Notes under the pieces: model-generated | Database searches by the model: none | Told to the model about the DNA's origin: nothing | Seen by the model: the letters and a program-made list of their open reading frames with translations, nothing else | Made by a program: the position numbers and the translations under genes | Assembly (NCBI RefSeq): GCF_033239625.1 | Contig: NZ_BTCK01000010.1 | Coordinates: 62,001 to 126,000 of the forward strand | Direction of reading: 5' to 3' | DNA length: 64,000 nucleotides | From: Paenibacillus_T sp033239625 | GTDB taxonomy: Bacteria; Bacillota; Bacilli; Paenibacillales; Paenibacillaceae | Shown: piece after piece, positions 34,361 to 41,997 of the stretch | Layout: each line of letters opens with the position of its first letter | Numbering within the stretch: position 1 is the first letter of the stretch

Positions 34361-34555
34361 ATGAACCGAACGAATCGCCGTCGGAAGAACCGACTCGTCC
34401 AGACCGCAGCCGCAGCCATCGTACTTGCAGCCGCACTCAGCCAGAGCAGCAGTCTGCTGTCGGCAAGACCCGTCGTCCGTGACCAACAAGATGTCCAACC
34501 GAAGCCAGTGCTCATCGCCCAGCATGCCATGGGCCTCGACAAAAGCGCTGTGTAG
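34361..34555 (+). CDS. Possible small exported peptide (64 residues), doubtful
   Basis: ATG at 34361; the product begins MNRTNRRRKNRLVQTAAAAI followed by a short hydrophobic run and ALSQSSSLLSA, which looks like a signal peptide, then a short polar tail. No good ribosome binding site is visible (GAGAG 13 bases upstream at best). The codon pattern is only mildly gene-like. It could be chance. Confidence 0.25.
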   Translation: MNRTNRRRKNRLVQTAAAAIVLAAALSQSSSLLSARPVVRDQQDVQPKPVLIAQHAMGLDKSAV

Positions 34556-34793
34556 TCCCATTCGCATTCCTTTCCTAAACTCAACTCTATCCCCGCAGAT
34601 AATCACGCCGTCCGCAGCCCTCTGCCATAAGTAAGTGCTCCAACCTACTGTTCTGATGCAAGAATGCTCGTTCGCCTCGCACATCCAACGCTCCTTCAGC
34701 CAACTATCCCCCGCCAATCCATACATGCTGACTCCGCCCAGAATAGTCCTTTGCTCTGCCTCCACCCGTTGACACTTCCATTCGTATTAAAAA

Positions 34794-34831
34794 AGCACCG
34801 CATGCCGGCGCTCTGCCGGTTATGCGATGCT
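34794..34831 (-). terminator. Rho-independent terminator of the M23 peptidase gene
   Basis: On the minus strand AGCATCGCAT.. pairs with ..ATGCGGTGCT around an inner CCGGC/GCCGG stem, followed by TTTTTAAT. It lies just after the stop. Confidence 0.85.
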
Positions 34832-34839
34832 AACGAGTC

Positions 34840-36360
34840 TTACAAATATTTGAGCGGGTTCTGAACGACGCCGTTCTTCTGAATCTCGAAGTGAAGATGC
34901 GTGCCGGTCGAATGGCCCGTATTGCCCATTACGCCAACCTTATCGCCCTTCTCCAGGATCTGGCCCTTCTTCACAGAGATCGACTTCATATGCCCGTACA
35001 ACGTTTTGTAACCATTCTTATGATTGATGATAACGCAATTGCCGTAGCCGCTCTTCTGTCCAGCGAATTCAACGACACCATCATCGGCTGCCATAATCGT
35101 GCTGCTGCCAACCAAGTCGATGCCTTCATGCAGTTTGCCCCAACGTCTGCCGAAGCTGCTCGACAGCGTGTGACTGCTGATCGGCCAAGAGAATGCGCCC
35201 GAGCCTTCGCCTTGTACAACCTTCGTGCCTTTTACAACGATCTTCGGTGTACCTTTCTTCAGCACCTCGTATCCGATCAGCTCTTCGCTCATCAGATAAC
35301 CGTTGTCCTTCGTCAATCGGTACGTCAGACGTTTCTTGCCGCCGCTGCCCTGCTGCAGCACCTTCGACTCGCCAACGCGCATATTTGCACTCGTCCGATA
35401 CACGACCTGAGGGTCAGTCGTCACAACCTCCGATACGCTCTCCACCGTGCGAACAGTGACTGCCGGTTTCTTCACCGTCAGATCGAGCACATCGCCGACC
35501 TTGATCAGATCGTCTACGATCCAAGGGTTATTCTCATAGATAACTTGCTTCGAGATATTCATGCTATCTGCTATACAACCAACACAGTCGCCTTCGCGGA
35601 CCGTATATTTCGTACTTGTAAGATTGCCAACGACGAGTTTCTGATACAGCGTCGCCTCATCCACGATCTTCGTTGGGTCAATATTGACCGCTGTCTTATC
35701 GATATCATCGATAATTTCGACTTTCTTCAGCTTGCGATCCGAGCCTGTGTCCGTATCACCGCTGTATGCGAGCGCCGTTACTTGCCCCGACGACTTCGCC
35801 TTGGTCTGTGGCGTGAACTTGTTCTTTACCTTCTCCATAATGCGATCGGCCGTCTCACGGTCTTTCACCACGCCGACAACCTTACCGTTGACCTTCACTT
35901 CAACGCCCGTAGCATAGGAGGTAAGCATACCTTCCAGCTTCGCGATTGTCGCTTCCGTCTCCGGCTCTGCCTTATAGCCGCTTGCCGGCTCATAGGACAC
36001 TTTGCCTGTATCTAGTACCATATTCACATCTGGGTGAGCCTTCTTGACTTCATCTGCCTTGCTGAGCAGCATAGCTTCTACCGACTCGGGCTTGTCCACT
36101 GTGCCGACCAGCTGGTCGTTCATCTTAACATTATAGTAATCTACCGTATTGGCCTCTACGTATTGTTTGCCGCCTACGACTGCAAGCACGCCAACAACAC
36201 CGACCACGGCCGTAATCAACGCGACTCGGCGATATCGGTTACCGGATGCTCCCTCTGGGGCTCTAACTAGCGATACTGCTGCTTTCCGAACATACCGGTA
36301 CAACCGTAATACGGCTTGCAATCCGGTATTGCCCGGCTTGGAATCCTTGTTAACGGTCAT
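34840..36360 (-). CDS. Cell-wall peptidase with LysM, G5 and M23 domains
   Basis: A 506-residue exported protein. One membrane helix about 47-66 anchors it. Then a region with two VKMN/VKVNG segments, a LysM-like repeat (YTVREGDCVGCIADSMNIS, about 272-315), a G5 domain (about 320-400, VRTVESVSEVV, LTYRLTKDNGY, GTKVVQGEG) and a C-terminal M23 endopeptidase. The zinc site is visible as His-x-x-x-Asp in LHEGIDLVGS and HLHFE, with GHM in between. Such proteins cut peptidoglycan cross-bridges. Its location beside walRK, the regulator of such hydrolases, makes WalR control plausible. Confidence 0.93.
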   Translation of the reverse strand: MTVNKDSKPGNTGLQAVLRLYRYVRKAAVSLVRAPEGASGNRYRRVALITAVVGVVGVLAVVGGKQYVEANTVDYYNVKMNDQLVGTVDKPESVEAMLLSKADEVKKAHPDVNMVLDTGKVSYEPASGYKAEPETEATIAKLEGMLTSYATGVEVKVNGKVVGVVKDRETADRIMEKVKNKFTPQTKAKSSGQVTALAYSGDTDTGSDRKLKKVEIIDDIDKTAVNIDPTKIVDEATLYQKLVVGNLTSTKYTVREGDCVGCIADSMNISKQVIYENNPWIVDDLIKVGDVLDLTVKKPAVTVRTVESVSEVVTTDPQVVYRTSANMRVGESKVLQQGSGGKKRLTYRLTKDNGYLMSEELIGYEVLKKGTPKIVVKGTKVVQGEGSGAFSWPISSHTLSSSFGRRWGKLHEGIDLVGSSTIMAADDGVVEFAGQKSGYGNCVIINHKNGYKTLYGHMKSISVKKGQILEKGDKVGVMGNTGHSTGTHLHFEIQKNGVVQNPLKYL

Positions 36361-36438
36361 GACAATCTCCTTCTCTTTTCTAACCTCTTATACTCTCGTT
36401 GGCATAGATTGGATATATTTGGAATTAAAAACAAATAA

Positions 36439-36468
36439 AGCGTAACATTCGCTTGGAATGTTTACGCT
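36439..36468 (-). terminator. Terminator between the low-complexity membrane protein gene and the M23 peptidase gene
   Basis: On the minus strand AGCGTAAACATTC pairs with GAATGTTACGCT, followed by TTATTTGTTTTT. It ends the upstream gene at 36525. Confidence 0.8.
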
Positions 36469-36524
36469 CTTTACTGTACCATAGTAAAAAAGTTGGAAGC
36501 AAATAATTCGGTTCGACAAAAGGA

Positions 36525-37280
36525 TTAATATTTTTTCAGAATGTCCATAAACTGCTTATATTGTTCCTCCGTTAGATACTGAGCGACAATTTGCTGGATA
36601 TTCGTCAGCTCTTGATCCGTCAAGCCGTTCTCCGTATAAGTGGATATGGTTTGCCACGCTTCCTGCGGCAATTTCGTTGCCAGCAACTCGAACAATTGGT
36701 CTTTATCCGCGTCAGTAAGCTGGTTTTTCGCTTCGGTCATTTCTTCTGTCGTAACCGCTGTACCGCCCGCTTCCGTCTTTGGTCCTGTACCGCCGCCGCT
36801 GCCTGTTATTGCGCCTTCTTTATCCTGGCCGAACGCGTCTATAGCAACTGGATCGTCACCAATCCCCTCTGTCGAATTGCTCCCTGTGGCACTATCATCT
36901 CCGGTTGATGTCCCATTCGCCCCTTCACCCGCTCCATCTCCAGTCCCGTTCGTACCGGTACTGCCGTCATTTGTCGAAGAACCCGTACCGTTGCCGACGC
37001 CATTCGTGCTGTTCGTGCCATTTTCGCTGCTATCATCGCCATTCGAAGAACTGCCCTTATCGGCAACTCCTGCGTTATCGGCCGTCACCGGATCGGCTCC
37101 CCACAGCTTGCCCCACACGCCTGACAGCGCGAACGGCTGCACATCCAGCGGCATATTATACTGCTTCAGCAGCGACTCTACGTAACTATTGACGATATAG
37201 CCGGTTGTCCATATAGACAAAAAGCTGGCGATCAGACCGACAGCTATCGCGCGTCCGACCCAGCCGAACATTTTCCACAT
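36525..37280 (-). CDS. Membrane-anchored protein with Gly/Asn/Thr/Ser low-complexity region
   Basis: A 251-residue protein. One membrane helix at about 10-31 (IAVGLIASFLSIWTTGYIV), an extracytoplasmic segment, a roughly 100-residue region of Gly, Asn, Ser, Thr and Asp (about 75-175), and a C-terminal helical domain with LTDADKDQLFELLATKLPQE and LTEEQYKQFMDIL. I do not recognise a family. It lies between the structured repeat block after purA and the M23 peptidase gene and is separated from both by terminators or repeats. Confidence 0.75.
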   Translation of the reverse strand: MWKMFGWVGRAIAVGLIASFLSIWTTGYIVNSYVESLLKQYNMPLDVQPFALSGVWGKLWGADPVTADNAGVADKGSSSNGDDSSENGTNSTNGVGNGTGSSTNDGSTGTNGTGDGAGEGANGTSTGDDSATGSNSTEGIGDDPVAIDAFGQDKEGAITGSGGGTGPKTEAGGTAVTTEEMTEAKNQLTDADKDQLFELLATKLPQEAWQTISTYTENGLTDQELTNIQQIVAQYLTEEQYKQFMDILKKY

Positions 37281-37392
37281 GCTTATTCCCTCCGTATCCT
37301 CTTGTGACCGCTCCTACGGACGACACTCTCTATCTCTTAGGCTTGTCTACAACCAGTATGGTCAGCTAGAGAGGAAGGTAAACTTGCACCGC

Positions 37393-37561
37393 CTAAATCC
37401 TCCTGCTAAGGAGGACCCCATGGGACGTTGTCCCCTGGGACCCCTTATTTTGAGAATCTAACTGCTTTATTTTTCTTAACGGCTTAAACCAAATTTTCTA
37501 CCCACCTAAATCCTCCCTGCTAGGGAGGACCCCCGGGGTTTCCAACCCCGGGACCCCGGTA
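37393..37561. repeat. Two copies of a hairpin-rich unit
   Basis: The units start with CCTAAATCCTCC at about 37393 and 37506, 113 bases apart. Each has a CCTCC..GGAGG hairpin; the second also has a long GC stem CCCGGGGTT with AACCCCGGG. They match each other over about 50 bases, with unrelated sequence between. Confidence 0.65.
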
Positions 37562-37562
37562 T

Positions 37563-37905
37563 GAGGAACGTAAGGGGTAGAGAGGCGCGGTTAAGTTACT
37601 GCGTGCTGAGAGTCGCGTGCCCCTGTGGGGCTCAACTCTTGTTCGAGCTTGTTTTTCACCCACGTCCTCCGCTCCGAGGAACGTGGGAAGTAGAGAGACG
37701 CGGATATGTTACTGCGTGGTAGGAGTCGCGTGCCCCTTGGGGGCACAACTCTTGTTCGAGCTTGTTTTTTCACCCACGTCCTCCGCTTCGAGGAACGTGG
37801 GAAGTAGAGAGACGCGGATATGTTACTGCGTGGTGGGAGTCGCGTGCCCCTGTGGGGTACAGCTTTTGTTCGAGTGTATTTTCTCTCCTTGGTCCTCCTA
37901 TGGAG
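37563..37905. repeat. Three tandem units of 113-114 bp
   Basis: Units begin with GAGGAACG at 37563, 37676 and 37790. Shared blocks include GTAGAGAG.CGCGG, GTTACTGCGTG, GTCGCGTGCCCC and CTTGTTCGAG. The last unit diverges at its 3' end. Each unit contains GC-rich hairpins and CCCACGT/ACGTGGG inverse pairs. Confidence 0.75.
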
Positions 37906-38228
37906 CCTCGGAAAGAAGGGCGGGCAAGCTATGGCATGCTTAGATCGAGTGCCAATATGTACTGCTTAAGTTAGCCTATTTTCTCGAGCTTACTAAGAAA
38001 TAAGCGTTGGTATACCACACCTATTTCCATATTGACTGCTCTAAATCAGGATTAAGTGGAGCTTTTCACCACTTACTATTAGCCGGAGTGCAGCTATTCG
38101 TGCCTAGTAACGGATTAAGTGGCGTTTTGCCGCATCTATTTATGGACATAGATACAACACCAAACAACAGGTGTGCTTTTACCCGTCTTAGTTTCCATAA
38201 TATTTTCACAAACCCCGAGCAAACAAAA

Positions 38229-38260
38229 AAGGCAACCAAAGCTTTCGCTTCGATTGCCTT
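38229..38260 (-). terminator. Rho-independent terminator of purA
   Basis: On the minus strand AAGGCAATCGAAGC pairs with GCTTTGGTTGCCTT (two mismatches), with a GAAA loop, followed by TTTTTTG. It starts 19 bases after the stop. Confidence 0.85.
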
Positions 38261-38278
38261 CCTCTTTATAATTACGAA

Positions 38279-39565
38279 TTACTTGTAGATTGGCGTTACG
38301 ATGTTCGTTTGCTCGCGGTTACGGCCGACCGAGAAGATCGCGATCGGAATGCCCGTCAGCTCGGATACGCGCTCTACGTAGCGGCGCGTGTTCTCTGGCA
38401 GATCCTCGAGCGTCTTCGCGTTCGAGATATCTTCGCTCCAGCCTGGCAGTTCTTCATACACCGCTTCGCATTCCGAGATCAGTTTCAGGGATGCTGGGTA
38501 GTGGTGAATGATTTCGCCGCGGCATTTGTAAGCGACGCAGATCTTAACCGTCTCAAGACCGGACAATACGTCCAGCGAGTTGAGCGACAGGCCCGTAATA
38601 CCGCTCACGCGGCGAGCGTGGCGAACAACTACCGTATCGAACCAGCCGACACGGCGTGGACGGCCTGTAACCGTACCGTACTCATGGCCGCGGTCGCGGA
38701 TCCATGCGCCTGTTTCATTGTCTTGTTCCGTAGGGAACGGACCGTCGCCAACGCGAGTCGTGTAAGCTTTGGCTACGCCGATAACTTGTTGGATCTTCGA
38801 TGGACCTACGCCGGAGCCGATGCACACGCCGCCAGCCGATGGGTTCGACGAAGTTACATACGGGTACGTACCTTGGTCGATGTCGAGCATAACGCCTTGC
38901 GCGCCTTCGAACAGTACTTTCTGGTTCGAATCGATTGCGTCGTTCAGTACAACGGAAGTATCCGTTACGTATGGACGCAGCGTCTCTGCGTGAACAAGAT
39001 ATTCTGCGATGATCGATGCAGCGTCAAGCGGCTCGCCGCCGTACACCTGCTGGATCACTTGGTTCTTCTCGGCGATGAGACGAGTCACTTTCTGCGTGAA
39101 CTCCTCTGCATCCATCAGATCAGCGATACGAATACCGTTGCGTGCTGCTTTGTCCATATACGCAGGGCCGATACCTTTGCGCGTCGTACCGATTTTGTTA
39201 TCGCCTTTGCGCTCTTCTTCAAGACCGTCAAGCACGAGGTGATAAGGCATAATAACGTGCGCGCGGTCGCTAATTTTCAAGTTATCCGTTTTGAAACCAT
39301 TCTCATGAATATAGTTAATTTCATCGATAAGAGCCGATGGATTGATTACCATACCGTTGCCGATGACACAAATTTTATTCTCATTGAAGATGCCCGAAGG
39401 AACCATCGTCAATTTATACTTTTTATTACCGATCAGAATCGTATGACCCGCATTATTACCGCCTTGGTAACGAGCGACGACGTCGGCACCTTCCGCCAAA
39501 TAATCGGTAATCTTGCCTTTCCCTTCGTCTCCCCACTGCGTTCCGACAACAACAACCGTAGACAT
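38279..39565 (-). CDS. purA: Adenylosuccinate synthetase PurA
   Basis: A 428-residue enzyme that joins IMP and aspartate using GTP, the first step from IMP to AMP. The opening has GTQWGDEGKGK with catalytic Asp13 and GNNAGHTI with catalytic His41; later GTTRKGIGPAY and the guanine-binding segment near the C-terminus (SVGRNREQTNIV) are present. The ATG at 39563-39565 has GGGGGT seven bases upstream. A single gene with its own terminator; dnaB upstream ends at a separate terminator. Confidence 0.98.
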   Translation of the reverse strand: MSTVVVVGTQWGDEGKGKITDYLAEGADVVARYQGGNNAGHTILIGNKKYKLTMVPSGIFNENKICVIGNGMVINPSALIDEINYIHENGFKTDNLKISDRAHVIMPYHLVLDGLEEERKGDNKIGTTRKGIGPAYMDKAARNGIRIADLMDAEEFTQKVTRLIAEKNQVIQQVYGGEPLDAASIIAEYLVHAETLRPYVTDTSVVLNDAIDSNQKVLFEGAQGVMLDIDQGTYPYVTSSNPSAGGVCIGSGVGPSKIQQVIGVAKAYTTRVGDGPFPTEQDNETGAWIRDRGHEYGTVTGRPRRVGWFDTVVVRHARRVSGITGLSLNSLDVLSGLETVKICVAYKCRGEIIHHYPASLKLISECEAVYEELPGWSEDISNAKTLEDLPENTRRYVERVSELTGIPIAIFSVGRNREQTNIVTPIYK

Positions 39566-39957
39566 GATCATACCCCCGCCCGATGCTGACTTGCACCGAA
39601 AATTGATTGCCAACTCCGATCAGACGCCCAGCTCGTCCTTCGTCCGCGACCTGTAAGCTTTCAGTCATGTGGACAGGCAGAACCAAGGCCGCAATCGAAC
39701 TGAAGGCAGCATGACTAGTGTATCAGCCGCACCGCTCAAAGTCAATTAAAACGCGAACAATTATACAGCGGCCTATGCGAATGTTCGGAAATAATACAAC
39801 TCTTCGTCCAGTGAATTGCATTCTGGATTATTATTTGCGGGCGATGTTGATTTTATGAGCGGGATACAGCCTATTAATCAAAAAAAGCCCGATGCATCGC
39901 ATGCATCGGGCCGCTTGTTTCAATTTCAATTCCTATATAACTGTAACTATGGCGTCG
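39566..39957. other. Intergenic gap between dnaB and purA
   Basis: About 390 bases with the dnaB terminator at 39887-39911 and, further left, the purA leader. I see no clear PurR-type operator or riboswitch and no supported gene. Confidence 0.5.
39887..39911 (-). terminator. Rho-independent terminator of dnaB
   Basis: Perfect 11-bp stem GCCCGATGCAT with ATGCATCGGGC and a 3-base loop; on the minus strand TTTTTTTG follows. Confidence 0.9.
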
Positions 39958-41322
39958 TTATGAGGCCGGTTCTTGATGCGTTCGGTCAAGACCGACGAAC
40001 TTATTGAACTGCTTCAAGAAAGCCAGTTCAACCGTACCGACCGGACCATTCCGCTGCTTCGCGATAATGATCTCGATAATGTTCTTCTTCTCGGATTCCT
40101 TATCGTAGTAATCGTCACGGTATAAGAACGCAACGATATCGGCATCCTGCTCGATCGATCCCGATTCCCGAAGGTCAGACATCATCGGACGCTTGTCCTG
40201 CCGCTGCTCTACGCCCCGCGACAGCTGAGACAGTGCAATAACCGGCACTTCGAGCTCACGGGCGATCTGCTTCAGCGTACGCGAGATTTCGGATACTTCC
40301 TGCTGCCGGTTCTCGCCTGCTTTGCCGCGGCCTTGAATGAGCTGCAAGTAATCGATCAGAATCATGCCGAGTCCGCGTTCCTTCTTCAGCCTCCGGCATT
40401 TTGCACGAATGTCCGCTACTGTAATACCTGGCGTGTCATCGATATAGATCTCCGCCTCCGACAGCGAGCCGATCGCCATCGTCAGCTTTTCCCAATCGTC
40501 GCCCTCAAGGAAACCTGTCCGCATACGGCCTGCGTCTACGTTCGACTCGGCGCAAATCATACGCTGGCAGAGCTGCGCCGCGCTCATCTCGAGACTGAAG
40601 ATGGCCACGGTTTCCTTAGCCCGCACGCCGACGTTCTGTGCGATATTAAGCGCGAATGCCGTCTTACCTACGGAAGGACGAGCAGCTACGATGATCAAGT
40701 CGCTTCGTTGAAAGCCTGAAGTCATCTTATCGAGGTCCGAGAAGCCCGACGGAATACCGGATGAACCGCCCTTATTCGAGTAGAGCATCTCGACCCGTTC
40801 GAATACCTCCATGAGCACATCCCGGATCGAGATAAAGCCGCTGCTAGAACGACGGTTTGAGATTTCAAGAATTTTCTGCTCGGCTTCGCCCAGCAGTGAG
40901 CCGACATCATCCTCTGCCGCATAACCGCTCGATACGATGTTCGTTGCTGTACGAATGAGGCGGCGGAGCATCGATTTCTCTTCGACGATCTGTGCGTAGT
41001 ACTCTACGTTGGCCGCGGTTGGAACAGCATTCGCCAGTTTCGCGAGATACGTAATGCCGCCTGCCTCTTCGAGCATCTGACGGTCTTGCAGATAGGCGGT
41101 CAGCGTAACAAGGTCGATCGGCTGACCGCTTTCGCCCAGCTCGACCATCGCTTCGAATATGCGCTGATGCGCTGCGCTGTAGAAGTCGTCGCTCTTCACC
41201 CGCTCCATTGCCGTAATCAGCGCTTCGCCCTGCAGCAGGACGGCGCCGAGAATGGCCTGCTCCGCCTCCAGATTTTGCGGCGGTATACGGTCAAATGCCA
41301 ATTGATCCGGGTTCATGCTCAT
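39958..41322 (-). CDS. dnaB: Replicative DNA helicase DnaB (Bacillus DnaC)
   Basis: A 454-residue hexameric helicase that unwinds DNA at the replication fork. N-terminal domain with RIPPQNLEAEQAILGAVLL, linker, and a RecA-like motor with Walker A ARPSVGKTAFALN near 215, Walker B MILIDYLQLIQG, and DLRESGSIEQDADIV with the arginine-finger region. AAGGAGTG stands eight bases before the ATG. It follows rplI by 228 bases that hold a duplicated hairpin, and the two are probably in one operon with gdpP. Confidence 0.98.
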   Translation of the reverse strand: MSMNPDQLAFDRIPPQNLEAEQAILGAVLLQGEALITAMERVKSDDFYSAAHQRIFEAMVELGESGQPIDLVTLTAYLQDRQMLEEAGGITYLAKLANAVPTAANVEYYAQIVEEKSMLRRLIRTATNIVSSGYAAEDDVGSLLGEAEQKILEISNRRSSSGFISIRDVLMEVFERVEMLYSNKGGSSGIPSGFSDLDKMTSGFQRSDLIIVAARPSVGKTAFALNIAQNVGVRAKETVAIFSLEMSAAQLCQRMICAESNVDAGRMRTGFLEGDDWEKLTMAIGSLSEAEIYIDDTPGITVADIRAKCRRLKKERGLGMILIDYLQLIQGRGKAGENRQQEVSEISRTLKQIARELEVPVIALSQLSRGVEQRQDKRPMMSDLRESGSIEQDADIVAFLYRDDYYDKESEKKNIIEIIIAKQRNGPVGTVELAFLKQFNKFVGLDRTHQEPAS

Positions 41323-41336
41323 GGGATATCACTCCT

Positions 41337-41420
41337 TACATCAGGGTCTTTGAGCGGAGCTCAAAGCCACTCCGCTGCTACATCAGGGTCTTTGAGCGGA
41401 GCTCAAAGCCACTCCGCTCT
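41337..41420. repeat. Two tandem 42-bp units in the rplI-dnaB gap
   Basis: The unit beginning TACATCAGGGTCTTTGAGCG occurs at 41337 and again at 41379, with essentially identical sequence through about 41417. Each copy contains CTTTGAG/CTCAAAG and GCGGAG/CTCCGC inverse pairs and so can fold into a hairpin. The block ends next to the dnaB binding site. Confidence 0.8.
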
Positions 41421-41550
41421 TGTCTATGGTGTTCTCTAGTCCCCTTTAAACGAACAGCCGCCCGCGGCCGGCGCTAATCATTCATGCACCTGACTCCGCG
41501 AGCGGATTGTCCTTCTATTACAGCCTGCATAAGGCAGGTTTCATTCAGCG

Positions 41551-41997
41551 TTATTCTTCGGCTGCTTGCACCTTCAGCGTCGTCTTCACTTCCGTGTGAA
41601 GCTTCACAGGAATCTGGGTTACGCCTAGCGTACGAATCGGATCCGCTAGCTCGATCTTACGTTTATCAAGCCGTACACCTGTCTGTGCTTCAAGCGCCTC
41701 GGCAATTTGCTTGCTTGTAATCGCACCGAACAGTCGGCCGCCTTCGCCGGCTTTTGCCTTAATGACAACCGTCAGCTCTGCAAGGCGAACGCCAAGTGCC
41801 TGCGCATCTTCCTTCTCTTTATCCTTGCGTTTCTGCTCGGAGTTCTGCTGTGCTTTCAACGTATTAATGTTGCCCGCCGAAGCTTCCTTTACGAGACCCT
41901 TAGGCAGCAGGAAGTTGCGTGCATAACCTTCGGAGATTTCTTTAACCTCGCCCTTCTTGCCTTGTCCCTTTACATCTTGCAGAAAGATAACCTTCAT
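41551..41997 (-). CDS. rplI: 50S ribosomal protein L9
   Basis: A 148-residue protein, normal length. N-terminal 23S rRNA-binding domain (MKVIFLQDVKGQGKKGEVKE, then GYARNFLLPKGLV), a long central helix and the C-terminal domain with GRLFGAITSKQIAEAL. GAGGGG precedes the ATG. Its start overlaps the gdpP stop by 4 bases, so it is coupled to gdpP. Confidence 0.98.
   Translation of the reverse strand: MKVIFLQDVKGQGKKGEVKEISEGYARNFLLPKGLVKEASAGNINTLKAQQNSEQKRKDKEKEDAQALGVRLAELTVVIKAKAGEGGRLFGAITSKQIAEALEAQTGVRLDKRKIELADPIRTLGVTQIPVKLHTEVKTTLKVQAAEE

Larger units (their letters stand above)
34134..34839. other. Intergenic gap upstream of walR
   Basis: About 700 bases that should hold the walR operon promoter at the left and end in the terminator of the M23 peptidase gene. 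The only frame worth noting is 34361-34555 on the plus strand, listed separately. Other frames here, including a 145-codon one on the minus strand, have no binding site and no recognisable protein. Confidence 0.5.
37281..38278. other. Gene-free region with structured repeats between purA and the low-complexity membrane gene
   Basis: About 1 kb. From left to right it holds the promoter region of the minus-strand gene, two related hairpin-rich units, three tandem units of about 113 bases, then unique sequence and the purA terminator. Frames that cross the repeats have no binding sites and their repeating amino acids follow from the DNA repeats. Confidence 0.7.

Noticed and set aside
34328..34765. 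Minus-strand frame of 145 codons upstream of walR
   Set aside because: No ribosome binding site, odd Cys/Trp-rich composition, no recognisable domain, and it overlaps the opposite frame with the signal-like sequence.
37617..37943. Plus-strand frame of 108 codons over the 113-bp repeats
   Set aside because: Its repeated peptide follows from the DNA repeat because 114 is a multiple of 3; the start is a GTG without a binding site.
38007..38288. Plus-strand frame of 93 codons
   Set aside because: Runs through the purA terminator and into the purA end; no binding site.
38309..39589. Plus-strand frame of 426 codons opposite purA
   Set aside because: Exact shadow of purA; no independent support.
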